A stretch of DNA of 64,000 nt from Azorhizobium oxalatiphilum (GCF_014635325.1 NZ_BMCT01000001.1:897743-961742), one strand, 5' to 3'. Shown: positions 1 through 8,998, counted from the stretch's first letter. The notes: generated by a model not told the origin, from the letters alone. Numbers and translations: made by a program.

Positions 1-141
1 ATCCTGACGGGTGGATGATGTCGCAACTCAACGCCAGAGACCCAAAAATCTGCCCGCGCCGGCGCTTTCCTGCCGGGGTCGCGGCGCGCGTCATCTCCTC
101 TGTTGCGCGGCGGATCAGCCGCTCTTTGGCGGAGAACTGAC
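1..141. other. Leader upstream of acid-sugar operon
   Basis: No complete gene is visible here. The + strand frame beginning at base 1 is open only to a TGA at 16-18, so those bases could be the tail of an upstream gene, but this cannot be proved. A GGAG ribosome-binding site at about 131-134 lies 7 bases before the ATG at 142 and decides the start of the kinase gene. I see no clear promoter. Confidence 0.4.
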
Positions 142-1262
142 ATGTCCGAGCCTGTCCTGCGCATGTTGGCCGACGACCTGACCGGTGCGCTGGACAGCGC
201 CGCCGCCTTCGCGTCCCCGGCCGCTCCCGTCGCCGTGCGCTGGTCCGGCCCTGCGGTGCAGGGGCGGGGGGCTGTGGCGCTGGACAGCGGCACCCGCGAG
301 GTGGGTGCGGCCGCAGCCGGTGCCGCCGTCGCGGCGCTGGCGCCCGGGCTCTGGGCGGAAACGTCCGGCACCGTCGCCTTCAAGAAGCTGGACAGCCTGC
401 TGCGCGGCAACGAGGTGGCCGAGCTGTGCGCCTGCCTCGACATTCTGCTCCCCACCACCTGCATCATCGCCCCCGCCTTTCCGGCCCAGCGCCGCATCAC
501 CCGTGGCGGCCGCCAGATGCAGTGGGTGGATGGCCTGTGGTGCACGGTGGCGACCGATCTCGTCTCGTCCCTTCGCCGCGCGGGATTTGCGCTGGCGGAA
601 CTGCGCCCCGGCGCAAGGCTGCCTGCGGGCATCGCCGTCTTCGATGCGGAGAGCGATGCGGATCTTGATGCCATTGTCGCCGCTGCGGCGGGGCAGGAGG
701 ATGTGCTCTGGGTCGGCAGCGGCGGCCTTGCCGCTGCGCTGGCCCGCGCCCATGGCGTCCACGGCAGCCGCGCGCCCGCACCGGCCTTTCCCCTGCTCGG
801 CCTCGTGGGGTCCGAGCATCCGGCGGCTTTCGCCCAACTGGCCCGGCTCGGCCAGAGGCATGTGGCTTTGTCCGGTCAGCGGGGTGAGGACAGAAACATC
901 GCCGCCCGCCTCGCCGGCGAGGGCTGTGTCTTCGCCACCGTGTCGCTGCCTGCCGGAACGAAGCGCACAAACGCCGCCCGCCTCATCGCGGCGCGCTTCG
1001 CCGCGTTGGTGTCGGCGCTGGAGCCGCCGAAAACCCTGTTCGTGGCCGGCGGCGAGACGCTGCGCAGCCTGTGCGCGGCGCTGGGCGCCGATCATCTCGA
1101 CGTCACCGGCGAGATCATGCCGGGCGTGCCCTGTTCCATCCTGCGTGGCGGCCGCTGGGACGGCGCGCGATCATCTCCAAGTCCGGCGCCTTCGGTGAGC
1201 CGGAGCTTCTTCAGCAACTGATCGCGGAAAAACCCGCCAGCCTTCCCGGAGCCGCCGCATGA
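142..1262 (+). pseudogene. Four-carbon acid sugar kinase (DUF1537/OtnK family), frameshifted near C terminus
   Basis: DUF1537 kinases phosphorylate tetronates such as D-threonate and D-erythronate at C4. The N-terminal domain shows ADDLTGALD (about residues 9-17) and KKLDSLLRGN (about 81-90). The C-terminal nucleotide-binding domain shows AGGETL (about 301-306). The first frame ends at 1221 with an atypical tail after GGRWDG. The expected family ending, IISKSGAFGEPELL, is intact in the frame one base over (1170-1262) and ends by ATGA overlap with the next gene. One base therefore seems missing near 1162-1170, in a GCGCGC run. This is either a real truncation that removes the terminal glycine-rich motif or a sequencing error. 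The start at 142 is set by GGAG at 131. It is the first gene of an operon with pdxA2. Confidence 0.8.
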
Positions 1263-2299
1263 CCCCTCATCTCGCCATCACCATGGGCGATCCCGCCGGC
1301 GTTGGTCCCGAGATCATCGTCAAGGCCTGCGTGGCGCTGAAGGACCGGATCGCCAAGGGCGATCTGCGCCTGCTGGTGATCGGCAGCAATCCGGCGCTCC
1401 ATGCCGCGCGGCAGGCACTCGGTGCCGATGTCGAGATTCCGGAAGTGAATGAGCGCGATCATTGGCCGAACCTCGCCTGTCTGCAGGCGGGGCCGGAGGG
1501 CGCACCCATCCTGCCCGGCGTGCTCTCCGCCGATGGTGGCCGCTTCGCCTATCTGGCGGTGGAGGCCGGCGTGCGCCTCGCGCAGGCCGGTCGCATCCAG
1601 GGCATTGTTACCGCGCCGCTCAACAAGGAGGCGCTGAACAAGGCGGGCTACAAGTTCGCCGGCCACACCGACATGCTGGCCACCCTCACTGGCGCCAAGG
1701 GCTCGGTGATGATGCTGGCCCACGGCAACATGCGCGTCAGCCACGTCACCACCCATGTGGCGCTCAAGGATGTGCCCGGAAAGCTCACCCCGGCGCGCCT
1801 GCGCTATGTGATCGAGTATACCGACGAGACCCTGCGCGCCCTCGATCTCGGCCGTCGCAAGATCGCCATCGCCGCGCTCAATCCCCATGCGGGGGAGGGC
1901 GGCCTGTTCGGCACCGAGGATGACGATGTCTCCGCCCCCACCATCGCGCAGGCGGTGAAGGACGGCTTCGACGTGGTGGGGCCGGTGCCCGGCGACACCG
2001 TGTTCGTGAAGCTGCGCGCCGGCCAGTATGACGCGGTGGTCGCCATGTATCACGATCAGGGGCATATCCCGGTCAAGCTGCTGGGCTTCAACGTGAATCC
2101 CGAAACCGGGAAATGGGATGCGCTGTCCGGCGTCAACATCACGCTCGGCCTGCCCATCGTGCGCACCTCGGTGGATCACGGCACGGCCTTCGACATCGCC
2201 GGCAAGGGCATCGCCAACGAGCTGAGCCTGATCGAGGCCATCGATTATGCGGAAAAGCTGGCCGCGGCGCGCGGGATCACCGCCCGCGATGCGGCGTGA
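1259..2299 (+). CDS. pdxA2: 4-hydroxythreonine-4-phosphate dehydrogenase family (PdxA2-type tetronate-phosphate dehydrogenase)
   Basis: 346 residues, full length for the PdxA family. GDPAGVGPE is at residues 10-18. The three metal-binding histidines are visible: H136 (GHTDML), H210 (NPHAGEGG) and H265 (MYHDQGHIP). True PdxA acts in vitamin B6 synthesis, whereas PdxA2 paralogues beside DUF1537 kinases oxidise and decarboxylate 4-phospho-D-threonate or -erythronate to dihydroxyacetone phosphate. The ATGA overlap with the kinase reading frame strongly favours the catabolic role. The enzyme should be cytoplasmic and NAD-dependent. The substrate stereochemistry cannot be read from the sequence. 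Confidence 0.88.
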   Translation: MTPHLAITMGDPAGVGPEIIVKACVALKDRIAKGDLRLLVIGSNPALHAARQALGADVEIPEVNERDHWPNLACLQAGPEGAPILPGVLSADGGRFAYLAVEAGVRLAQAGRIQGIVTAPLNKEALNKAGYKFAGHTDMLATLTGAKGSVMMLAHGNMRVSHVTTHVALKDVPGKLTPARLRYVIEYTDETLRALDLGRRKIAIAALNPHAGEGGLFGTEDDDVSAPTIAQAVKDGFDVVGPVPGDTVFVKLRAGQYDAVVAMYHDQGHIPVKLLGFNVNPETGKWDALSGVNITLGLPIVRTSVDHGTAFDIAGKGIANELSLIEAIDYAEKLAAARGITARDAA

Positions 2300-2309
2300 G
2301 GAGAGAAGC

Positions 2310-3470
2310 ATGAATGTTCACGCATCCGCCGCGCTCGCCTCGGCGAGCCTGGCAACCCCCATCACCCTCCAGCGCCCCCGCGTCATCGAGTTCGGCGCCG
2401 GTACCGCCCGCCTTGCGGGCCTGTGGGCCGCCGAGCAGAAGCTCTCCCGCATTCTCGTGATCGCCGATGCCTTCAATGCCGCCCGCGTGGAGGTGCTGGA
2501 GCTGAAGGGCGATGTGACCGTGTTCGGCAACGTGAAGCCCGAGCCGGACGTGCCGAACCTCGACGCCGCGCTGGCGGTGGCCGCGCAGGTGAGGCCCGAT
2601 CTCGTCATCGGCTTCGGCGGCGGCAGCGCCATGGATCTGGCCAAGCTGGTGGCGGTGCTGCCCGGCAGCGGGCAGACGCTCACCGAAGTGGTGGGGCCGG
2701 AGAAGGTGAAGGCCAAGGGCGCCGCCCTCATGCAGGTGCCCACCACCTCGGGCACGGGCAGCGAGGCCGGCACGCGGGCGCTCGTCACCGATCCGGTGAC
2801 GCAGAACAAGCTGGCGGTGCAGAGCCTGCACATGCTGGCGGACATCGCCATCATTGATCCCGCGCTCACCCTCACCGTGCCGTCCGCCGTCACCGCCGCC
2901 ACCGGCGTGGACGCCATGGCCCATTGCGTGGAGGCCTTCACCAGCCGCAAGGCGCATCCGCTCATCGACATGTATGCGCTGGAGGGCATCACCCTGGTGG
3001 GCCGCTTCCTCGGCCGCGCCATAGCGGACGGCTCCGACATCGAGGCCCGTGCCGGCCTCTCGCTGGCCTCGCTATATGGCGGTTTCTGCCTCGGGCCGGT
3101 GAACACGGCGGCGGGCCATGCGGTGTCCTATCCGCTGGGCACCCGCCACCACATCGCCCATGGTGCGGCGAATGCGCTGATCTTCCCGCACACGCTGGCC
3201 TTCAACGCGCCCGCGGTGCCGGAGAAGACGGCGGCCATCCTTGCCGCTCTCGGCCTCAAGCCTTCCGCGCGGGAGGAGGAGGTGTTCGCCGCCGCGCATC
3301 GCTATTGCGCGGACCTGGGCTGCGAGATGAAGCTCTCGGCGCTGAACGTGCCGCGCGACGACCTGCCCGCCATGGCGACCGAGGCCCATGCCATCCGCCG
3401 GCTGCTGGACAACAACCCCCGCGACATCAGCCGCGACGAGATCCTCGCACTCTATGAAGAGGCCTACTGA
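2310..3470 (+). CDS. Iron-containing alcohol dehydrogenase
   Basis: 386 residues from the ATG at 2310, which follows GAGGAGAG. The fold is that of group III Fe-ADHs: an N-terminal Rossmann-like part with GFGGGSAMD (about 100-108) for NAD(P), then an all-helical metal domain. Likely metal ligands are D201 and H205 (GVDAMAH), H270 (AGHAVSYPLG) and one of H280/H281/H284 (HHIAHG). Family members reduce or oxidise small alcohols, aldehydes, hydroxyacids or maleylacetate. In this operon it probably interconverts a short hydroxy-aldehyde or hydroxy-acid related to the tetronate branch; the substrate is inference. Ten bases separate it from pdxA2. Confidence 0.88.
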   Translation: MNVHASAALASASLATPITLQRPRVIEFGAGTARLAGLWAAEQKLSRILVIADAFNAARVEVLELKGDVTVFGNVKPEPDVPNLDAALAVAAQVRPDLVIGFGGGSAMDLAKLVAVLPGSGQTLTEVVGPEKVKAKGAALMQVPTTSGTGSEAGTRALVTDPVTQNKLAVQSLHMLADIAIIDPALTLTVPSAVTAATGVDAMAHCVEAFTSRKAHPLIDMYALEGITLVGRFLGRAIADGSDIEARAGLSLASLYGGFCLGPVNTAAGHAVSYPLGTRHHIAHGAANALIFPHTLAFNAPAVPEKTAAILAALGLKPSAREEEVFAAAHRYCADLGCEMKLSALNVPRDDLPAMATEAHAIRRLLDNNPRDISRDEILALYEEAY

Positions 3471-3471
3471 G

Positions 3472-4677
3472 ATGGGCAGCCACGACACCCAAATTGAACC
3501 CGCCGGCCTCACCGAGCGCAGCGGCCTGCTGCATCCGCGGGCGGGCGATCCGGCCCGCATGGAGGCCTATCTGCCCTCGCCCTGCGTGCAGAACCATGCC
3601 GCCAACATCACCTTGCTCGGCAATGGTGATCTGGCGACCGTCTGGTTCGGCGGCACGCAGGAAGGCATTCCGGACATCTCGGTCTATTTCTCGCGCCTCG
3701 GCCGCTTCTCCGGCCAGTGGACGAAGCCGGTGAAGCTCTCGGACGACCCGGGCCGCTCGGAGCAGAACCCGGTTCTGTTCACGACCCCTAAGGGCGAGCT
3801 GTGGCTGATCTGGACCGCGCAGGTCTCCGGCAATCAGGACACTTCGCTGGTGCGCAAGCGCGTCTCCCGCGACCATGGCCTGACCTGGGGCCCCATCGAG
3901 ACCCTGTTCGAGGCCCCGGAAGGGCACGGCCTGTTCGTGCGCCAGCCGCCGGTGGTGCTGGATGATGGCGCATGGCTGGTTCCGGTGTTCCATTGCGTCA
4001 GCGTGCCGGGCGCGAAATGGGTGGGTGATCGGGATGTCAGCGCGGTGCGTATATCCACCGACGAAGGCCAGACCTGGAGCGAACACGTGGTGCCGGACTC
4101 GCTCGGCTGCGTGCACATGAACGTGCTGAAGACGAAGGAAGGCCTGGTTGCGCTCTATCGCAGCCGCTGGGCCGACTTCATCTATCTCAGCCGCTCGACG
4201 GATGGTCGCGTGTGGTCCGCCCCCGAGCCCACGACGCTACCCAACAACAATTCCTCCATTCAGGGCACCGTGCTGGCCGATGGCCGCATCGCCCTCGTGT
4301 TCAACAATTCCAGCTTCAAGGATGCCACCGACCGCCGCACCGGCCTTTATGACGACATCGAAGACGACACCCCGCCCGTGGGCGAAGCAGAGGCAGCGCC
4401 GGCGCCAACCGGCCGCACCGCCTTCTGGGGGGCGCCGCGCGCGCCCATGACGCTGGCCCTCTCCGCCGATGCAGGCCGCACCTGGCCGGTGCTGCGCGAT
4501 CTGGAGACCGGCGACGGCTACTGCATGACCAACAATTCGAAGGACGGCCTCAACCGCGAGTTCTCCTATCCGTCGATCACGCAGACGTCGGACGGGCAGC
4601 TCCAGATCGCTTTCACCTACTACCGCCGCGCCATCAAGCACGTCCGCGTCGCGCCCGAATGGGCCGAGGCGAGCTGA
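3472..4677 (+). CDS. Sialidase-family (BNR/Asp-box) protein, intracellular
   Basis: 401 residues forming a likely six-bladed propeller. Asp-box motifs S-x-D-x-G-x-T-W start at about S132 (SRDHGLTW), S195 (STDEGQTW), S242 (shortened, STDGRVW) and S331 (SADAGRTW). No signal peptide or membrane segment is seen, so it should be cytoplasmic, unlike most secreted sialidases. The gene sits 1 base after the Fe-ADH and before an ABC importer, which suggests it acts on an imported, conjugated acid sugar or sulfonate-like compound. A true exo-sialidase activity is not shown: the arginine triad of GH33 cannot be confirmed by eye. The start at 3472 was preferred over an in-frame upstream ATG inside the previous gene. 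Confidence 0.8.
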   Translation: MGSHDTQIEPAGLTERSGLLHPRAGDPARMEAYLPSPCVQNHAANITLLGNGDLATVWFGGTQEGIPDISVYFSRLGRFSGQWTKPVKLSDDPGRSEQNPVLFTTPKGELWLIWTAQVSGNQDTSLVRKRVSRDHGLTWGPIETLFEAPEGHGLFVRQPPVVLDDGAWLVPVFHCVSVPGAKWVGDRDVSAVRISTDEGQTWSEHVVPDSLGCVHMNVLKTKEGLVALYRSRWADFIYLSRSTDGRVWSAPEPTTLPNNNSSIQGTVLADGRIALVFNNSSFKDATDRRTGLYDDIEDDTPPVGEAEAAPAPTGRTAFWGAPRAPMTLALSADAGRTWPVLRDLETGDGYCMTNNSKDGLNREFSYPSITQTSDGQLQIAFTYYRRAIKHVRVAPEWAEAS

Positions 4678-4716
4678 TCCGCGCGCAAAGAACCAGAAGA
4701 ACAGGGAGACACGCCC

Positions 4717-5526
4717 ATGGCTGCCTTGGCGCAAACTCAGACCATCGAACCATCCGCAGGACCGGCGCGGGATCTGATCCGCATCCGCAACCTCGAAAAG
4801 ACCTATTCGGACGGCAGCGTGCATGCGCTGGCCAACATCAATCTCGACATCAAGGAAGGCGAGTTCGTCTGCGTCGTCGGCCCGTCCGGCTGCGGCAAGT
4901 CCACCTTGCTGCGCATCCTCGCCGGCCTCGATGACTACGACAGCGGCACGGTGACGCTCGACGGCACGCCGATCACCGGCCCCTCGCGGGACGTGGGCGT
5001 GGTGTTCCAGGCCGCCAACCTGCTGCCCTGGCTGACCGTGCGCGAGAATGTGGCCCTGCCGCTGCGCGTGGGCGGCAAGCAGAAGGGGCAGGCCGAGGAT
5101 ATCGACCGGCTGCTGGACGTGGCGGGCCTGAAGGATTTCGGCCATCGCTACCCCTATGAGCTGTCCGGCGGCATGCAGCAGCGTGCCGGCATCTGCCGCG
5201 CGCTGGTGCGCAGCCCGCGCGTGCTGCTCATGGATGAGCCCTTCGGCGCGCTCGATGCGCTCACCCGCGAGCGCATGAACCTGGAACTCCAGCGCATCTG
5301 GCAGGCCAGCCGCAAGACGGTGATGCTGATCACCCACTCCATTTCGGAAGCCATCTTCCTGGCCGACCGCGTGGTGGTGATGTCGGCCCGTCCCGGCCGC
5401 GTCATCCGCGAGCTGGAGGTGCCGATCCCGCGCCCGCGCAGCAACGACAGCATTATCAGCCACCCCTCCTATCCGGCGCTCGCCAAGGAAATCCGTGGCC
5501 TTCTGAACGCACAGGGAGACGAGTGA
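4717..5526 (+). CDS. ABC transporter ATP-binding protein, NitT/TauT (SsuB-like) family
   Basis: 269 residues. The Walker A motif GPSGCGKST is at about residues 54-62, the signature LSGGMQQR at about 150, Walker B VLLMDEPFGALD just after it, and the switch histidine is in ITHSISEA. GVVFQAANLLPWLTV is typical of the nitrate/sulfonate/taurine class. It energises uptake through the permease at 5526 using the binding protein at 6504. A GGGAGA ribosome site precedes the ATG. The last four bases form an ATGA overlap with the permease. Confidence 0.92.
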   Translation: MAALAQTQTIEPSAGPARDLIRIRNLEKTYSDGSVHALANINLDIKEGEFVCVVGPSGCGKSTLLRILAGLDDYDSGTVTLDGTPITGPSRDVGVVFQAANLLPWLTVRENVALPLRVGGKQKGQAEDIDRLLDVAGLKDFGHRYPYELSGGMQQRAGICRALVRSPRVLLMDEPFGALDALTRERMNLELQRIWQASRKTVMLITHSISEAIFLADRVVVMSARPGRVIRELEVPIPRPRSNDSIISHPSYPALAKEIRGLLNAQGDE

Positions 5527-6398
5527 TGAGCGAGGCAAAAACCACGATCGCGGCCGATGCCGTCGCCATCGAGACTGCGCCCTCCAAGCCGCGGGCCAAG
5601 GCCGGCAAGAAGAAAGCCGGGAGTGGCGCCAGCGGCACGGCGATCATGCTCGTCGGCCTCGTACTGCTGTTCCTCGGCTGGGCGCTGGCGGTGAAGTACC
5701 TCGACGTGCCGTCCTACATCCTGCCCTCGCCGGTGGCGGTGTGGCATGCGCTGTGGTCCGGCCTCGCGGTCAGCCCCACCAGCCCGCTGGGCTATTATCT
5801 GCCGCTGTGGGGCACGCTGAAGAACGCCTTCATCGGCTTGGCCATCGGCTCCGGCCTCGGCCTCACGCTCGGCTCGCTGATGGCGGAAAGCCGGGTGATC
5901 GAGAAGCTGCTGATGCCCTATGCCTTCGCGCTGCAGAGCCTGCCCAAGGTGGCCATCGCGCCGCTGGTGGTGATCTGGTTCGGCTTCGGCGACGGCTCGA
6001 AGATCGCCATTGCCGCGCTGCTGGCCTTCTTCCCCATGCTGATCAACAGCTTCACCGGCCTGCGCTCGGTGGAGCCGGAGCGGATCGACCTCATGCGCTC
6101 GCTTTCGGCCTCGCGCTTCGAGACCTATCGCATCGTGAAGCTGCCGAATGCCGCGCCCTATATCTTCGCCGGCCTCGATATGGCGGTGGTCTATGCGCTG
6201 CTCGGCACCATCGTGGCCGAATTCCTCGGCGCGCAGCAGGGCATGGGCGTGGTGATCACGCAGGCGCAGGCTGTGACCGACGTGGCCGGGGTGTTCGCGG
6301 CCCTCGTCATCCTCGGTGCCATGGGCATCCTGCTGCACGGCATCGTGCGGGGCATGGAAGCGCGCATCGTCCATTGGGGTGATCGCGGCCGCAAGTGA
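5526..6398 (+). CDS. ABC transporter permease, NitT/TauT (SsuC-like) family
   Basis: 290 residues with a charged N-terminal tail followed by about six membrane segments. The EAA-type loop (RSLSASRFETYRIVKLPNAA, about residues 190-210) contacts the ATPase. The ATG at 5526 overlaps the stop of the ATPase gene; an in-frame GTG three bases earlier is possible but less likely. It partners the ATPase at 4717. The substrate is not readable, but the operon context suggests an acid sugar or an anionic glycoconjugate fragment. Confidence 0.9.
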   Translation: MSEAKTTIAADAVAIETAPSKPRAKAGKKKAGSGASGTAIMLVGLVLLFLGWALAVKYLDVPSYILPSPVAVWHALWSGLAVSPTSPLGYYLPLWGTLKNAFIGLAIGSGLGLTLGSLMAESRVIEKLLMPYAFALQSLPKVAIAPLVVIWFGFGDGSKIAIAALLAFFPMLINSFTGLRSVEPERIDLMRSLSASRFETYRIVKLPNAAPYIFAGLDMAVVYALLGTIVAEFLGAQQGMGVVITQAQAVTDVAGVFAALVILGAMGILLHGIVRGMEARIVHWGDRGRK

Positions 6399-6409
6399 GT
6401 AGAGGAACA

Positions 6410-6442
6410 TTCCGGCGGAGGTGCTCGGTGTCTCCGCCGGAA
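6410..6442 (+). promoter_or_regulatory. Intra-operon stem-loop before binding-protein gene
   Basis: TTCCGGCGGAG (6410-6420) and CTCCGCCGGAA (6432-6442) form a perfect 11-bp stem with an 11-base loop. No T-tract follows, so it is more likely an mRNA-stability or processing hairpin than a terminator. Such elements often let the binding-protein message outlast the rest of the operon; that role is inferred. Confidence 0.55.
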
Positions 6443-6503
6443 ATGCCGTGGATGAAGTGATTTCAAGATCAACGACAAAACGAACAGTTTAGGGAGAAGC
6501 TTC

Positions 6504-7574
6504 ATGATCACACGCAGACAGTGGCTTCAGGCGAGCGCCGCCTTTGCCGGCGCGATGGCGCTGGGCCCCCGTTCCCTCTTCGCCCAGGCGACGAAGACGG
6601 TGAAGGTGGGCGTCGGGCTGAAGTCCATCAACGCCAGCGTCATCAACCTGCTCATCGGCGAGGCCCTCGGCTACAATGCCGAAGAGGGCTTCAAGGTGCA
6701 GGGCATGGCGCTGGGCGGCAACGCCAACGTGCAGGTGGCCACCAACAAGGGCGACGTGGACGTGGGCATCGGCGTGCCCTCCTATGCGCTGCCCATCCTC
6801 GCCAAGGGCGAGTGGGGCAATGCCCAGTGGTTCTACCAGTACACCTATCCCTACAAATGGGACGTGGCGGTGAAGCCGGGCACGCCCATCAAGGCCTATG
6901 CGGACCTGAAGGGCAAGAATATCGGCGTCTCCGATTTCGGCGGCACCGAATATCCGGTCACGCGCAACGTGCTCAAGCAGATGGGCATCGATCCGGACAA
7001 GGATGTGAAGTGGACGGCGGTGGGTGCCGGCACGCCGGCCGGCGTGGCGCTTCAGCGCGGCGCCATCGACGCGCTGGCCTATTACGACACCGGCTTCGGC
7101 ATCATCGAGGGCGCTGGCATCCCGTTCGAGATCGTGCAGCGGCCGGCCGATCTGCCCATGATCGGCGGCCAGTTCCTGATGGCCCTGCGCGAGCGCATCA
7201 AGGCGGAGCGGGAGCTGTTCGTGGGCTTCGGCCGCTCCACGGCGAAGGCATCCGTCTTCATCCTCGCCAATCCGGCGGCGGGTGCGAAGGCGTTCCTGAA
7301 GCTCTATCCCGAGACCGCGCCGCGCGGCTCCTCCGAGGAGCAGGCGGTGAAATCCGTGCTGGAAGCCATCAGCCGTCGCATCAAGCTCTATGAGCCGCCC
7401 TATGCGGGGGCCAAGATGGGCAGCATCCGCGAGGATGAATTCGTCACCGAAGCGAAGATGAACGGCTGGGACATCACGGACTTCTCCAAGATCTATACCA
7501 ATGATCTGATCGCCGACATCAACAAGTTCGACGTGGAGAAGATCAGGGCGCAGGCGAAGGCGTACGGCCAGTGA
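6504..7574 (+). CDS. ABC transporter substrate-binding protein, NMT1/THI5-like (SsuA/TauA type), Tat-exported
   Basis: 356 residues. The N terminus has twin arginines (TRRQWLQ, residues 3-9), a hydrophobic stretch and a likely cleavage site after about residue 29 (LFAQA), so it should be exported folded by Tat. The mature part has the type II binding-protein layout of NitT/TauT receptors (KNIGVSDFGGTEYPV, about residues 138-152). AGGGAGAAG gives a strong ribosome site. It feeds the permease/ATPase pair just upstream. The final TGA overlaps the GTG start of the SDR gene. Confidence 0.9.
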   Translation: MITRRQWLQASAAFAGAMALGPRSLFAQATKTVKVGVGLKSINASVINLLIGEALGYNAEEGFKVQGMALGGNANVQVATNKGDVDVGIGVPSYALPILAKGEWGNAQWFYQYTYPYKWDVAVKPGTPIKAYADLKGKNIGVSDFGGTEYPVTRNVLKQMGIDPDKDVKWTAVGAGTPAGVALQRGAIDALAYYDTGFGIIEGAGIPFEIVQRPADLPMIGGQFLMALRERIKAERELFVGFGRSTAKASVFILANPAAGAKAFLKLYPETAPRGSSEEQAVKSVLEAISRRIKLYEPPYAGAKMGSIREDEFVTEAKMNGWDITDFSKIYTNDLIADINKFDVEKIRAQAKAYGQ

Positions 7575-8278
7575 GTGCTGCTGACTTTGAGACCGGCGAG
7601 CGCGCGCCCCGCGCGCTCGTCACCGGCGCCTCCTCGGGGATCGGGGAGGCGATCACCGCCCGCCTGCTGGAGGAGGGGTGGCATGTGACCGGCTTCAGCC
7701 GGGGCAAGCCTGCCTTCTCCCACCCGCGCTTCTCTCACGTGCCGGTGGACATCTCCGATCGCGCCGCGCTGGCCGCCGCTCTCGAGGGCCTCGGCCCGCT
7801 GGATGCGCTGGTGCATGCGGCCGGCGTGCTGCGGGTGGGTACGCTGGGTCATCTCGATCCGGAGAACGGCAAGGCCATGTGGCGGCTGCATGTGGATGCG
7901 GCCGAGCAGATGGTGGAGGCCCTCGTGCCGCGCCTGCCCGATGGTGCGCGCATCGTCTTCATCGGCAGCCGCACCGCTGCCGGCTCCGCCGGGCGGGCGC
8001 AATATGCGGCCACCAAGGCGGCGCTGGTGGGCATGGCGCGCTCGTTCGCCATCGAGCTGGCGCCGCGTCGCATCACCGTCAACGTGGTCGCTCCCGGCGC
8101 CACCGACACGCCCATGCTGAAGGATCCCAACCGCGCCTCCGTGGCGCCGAAGATGCCGCCCATGGGCCGGCTCGTGAAGCCGGAGGAGATCGCGGCGCTC
8201 ACCGCCTTCCTGCTGTCGGCGGGGGCGGCGAGCCTCACCGGCCAGCAGATCGTGGTGTGCGGCGGGGCCTCTCTGTAA
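7571..8278 (+). CDS. SDR family oxidoreductase
   Basis: 235 residues from a GTG overlapping the previous stop (GTGA). The cofactor motif TGASSGIG is at 18-25, the catalytic serine lies in FIGSRTAAG, and Y145 and K149 form YxxxK. It is a classical short-chain dehydrogenase that probably oxidises a hydroxyl group of the imported compound or a breakdown product. It is the last gene of the operon and is followed by a strong terminator at 8301. The arginine/serine pattern after the first strand (GFSRG) suggests NADP preference, but this is weak evidence. Confidence 0.9.
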   Translation: MSAADFETGERAPRALVTGASSGIGEAITARLLEEGWHVTGFSRGKPAFSHPRFSHVPVDISDRAALAAALEGLGPLDALVHAAGVLRVGTLGHLDPENGKAMWRLHVDAAEQMVEALVPRLPDGARIVFIGSRTAAGSAGRAQYAATKAALVGMARSFAIELAPRRITVNVVAPGATDTPMLKDPNRASVAPKMPPMGRLVKPEEIAALTAFLLSAGAASLTGQQIVVCGGASL

Positions 8279-8300
8279 GAAACCGCACCTGATCAATATC

Positions 8301-8335
8301 TGCGCGCCCGGCTGCCGGGCGCGCAGTCTTGTCTT
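8301..8335 (+). terminator. Rho-independent terminator of acid-sugar operon
   Basis: TGCGCGCCCGG (8301-8311), loop CTG and CCGGGCGCGCA (8315-8325) form an 11-bp perfect GC-rich stem, followed by the T-rich GTCTTGTCTT. It lies 22 bases after the SDR stop. Confidence 0.85.
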
Positions 8336-8466
8336 AGAATAGCTGTAAATCATTGACCTTGCGATCATTTGACGGCCCATTTAGATAGCGACAGATCCTC
8401 CCTGTCGGCCGGCCTTTCCACTTGATGCCGCGGCACGTGGGGGTGAGATCCGGAAGGCCGCTAGGG

Positions 8467-8973
8467 ATGACGTGGGACATCCATCAGCTGTTCAGACGCC
8501 ATGCCGCGGGCATCATGCGATCCCTGCGCAGGCGCGGCCTGTCCGAGGATGTGGCCGCCGATCTGACGCAGGATACCTTCCTGCGCGTGCTGGCCTCGCC
8601 GCCGCGCAGGGATGCGGAGAACCACAATCCCAAGGCGTACCTCTATCAGGTTTCGCGCTCGCTCAGCATCAACCACCAGCGCCGCGTGCAATTGCTGGCC
8701 ATCGCCGATCTGGCGGAGGAGGCGTTCGCCGAGATCGCCGATCCGGCACCGACGCCGGAGAAGATTGTCTATGATCGCCAGTGCCTTGCCCGCACCGAGG
8801 CGGCGCTGGCCGAACTGCCCGAGCGCACCCGGCGGGCCTTCGAGATGCACCGGCTGGAGGAGCGCACCATCGCTTCCGTGGCCGAGGAACTGGGCCTCTC
8901 GGTGACACGCACCTGGGGCCTCATCCGCGAGGCCTATCGGCATCTGGTGATGCGGGTGGATGCGGCGGACTGA
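8467..8973 (+). CDS. ECF RNA polymerase sigma factor, FecI-like
   Basis: 168 residues. Region 2 (DLTQDTFLRVLA, about residues 36-47) and the region 4 helix-turn-helix (ELGLSVTRTWGLIREAYRHL, near the C terminus) are clear. It is the first gene of a FecI-FecR-receptor-TonB array, so it should transcribe the receptor gene when the receptor signals through FecR. The ATG at 8467 was chosen because it places region 2 at the usual distance; an ATG at 8425 is in frame. Confidence 0.88.
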   Translation: MTWDIHQLFRRHAAGIMRSLRRRGLSEDVAADLTQDTFLRVLASPPRRDAENHNPKAYLYQVSRSLSINHQRRVQLLAIADLAEEAFAEIADPAPTPEKIVYDRQCLARTEAALAELPERTRRAFEMHRLEERTIASVAEELGLSVTRTWGLIREAYRHLVMRVDAAD

Positions 8974-8974
8974 T

Positions 8975-8998
8975 TTTTTCCGCCCGGTGGGGGAAAAA
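8975..8998 (+). promoter_or_regulatory. Stem-loop between sigma and FecR genes
   Basis: TTTTTCC (8975-8981) and GGAAAAA (8992-8998) are complementary around a GC-rich core. This hairpin directly after the sigma stop could attenuate transcription or stabilise RNA. It contains no long T-run after the stem, so terminator function is doubtful. Confidence 0.35.

Noticed and set aside
3472-4677. Calling the propeller a secreted sialidase for sialic acid use
   Set aside because: No signal peptide is present and no nan genes (lyase, epimerase, kinase) are nearby.
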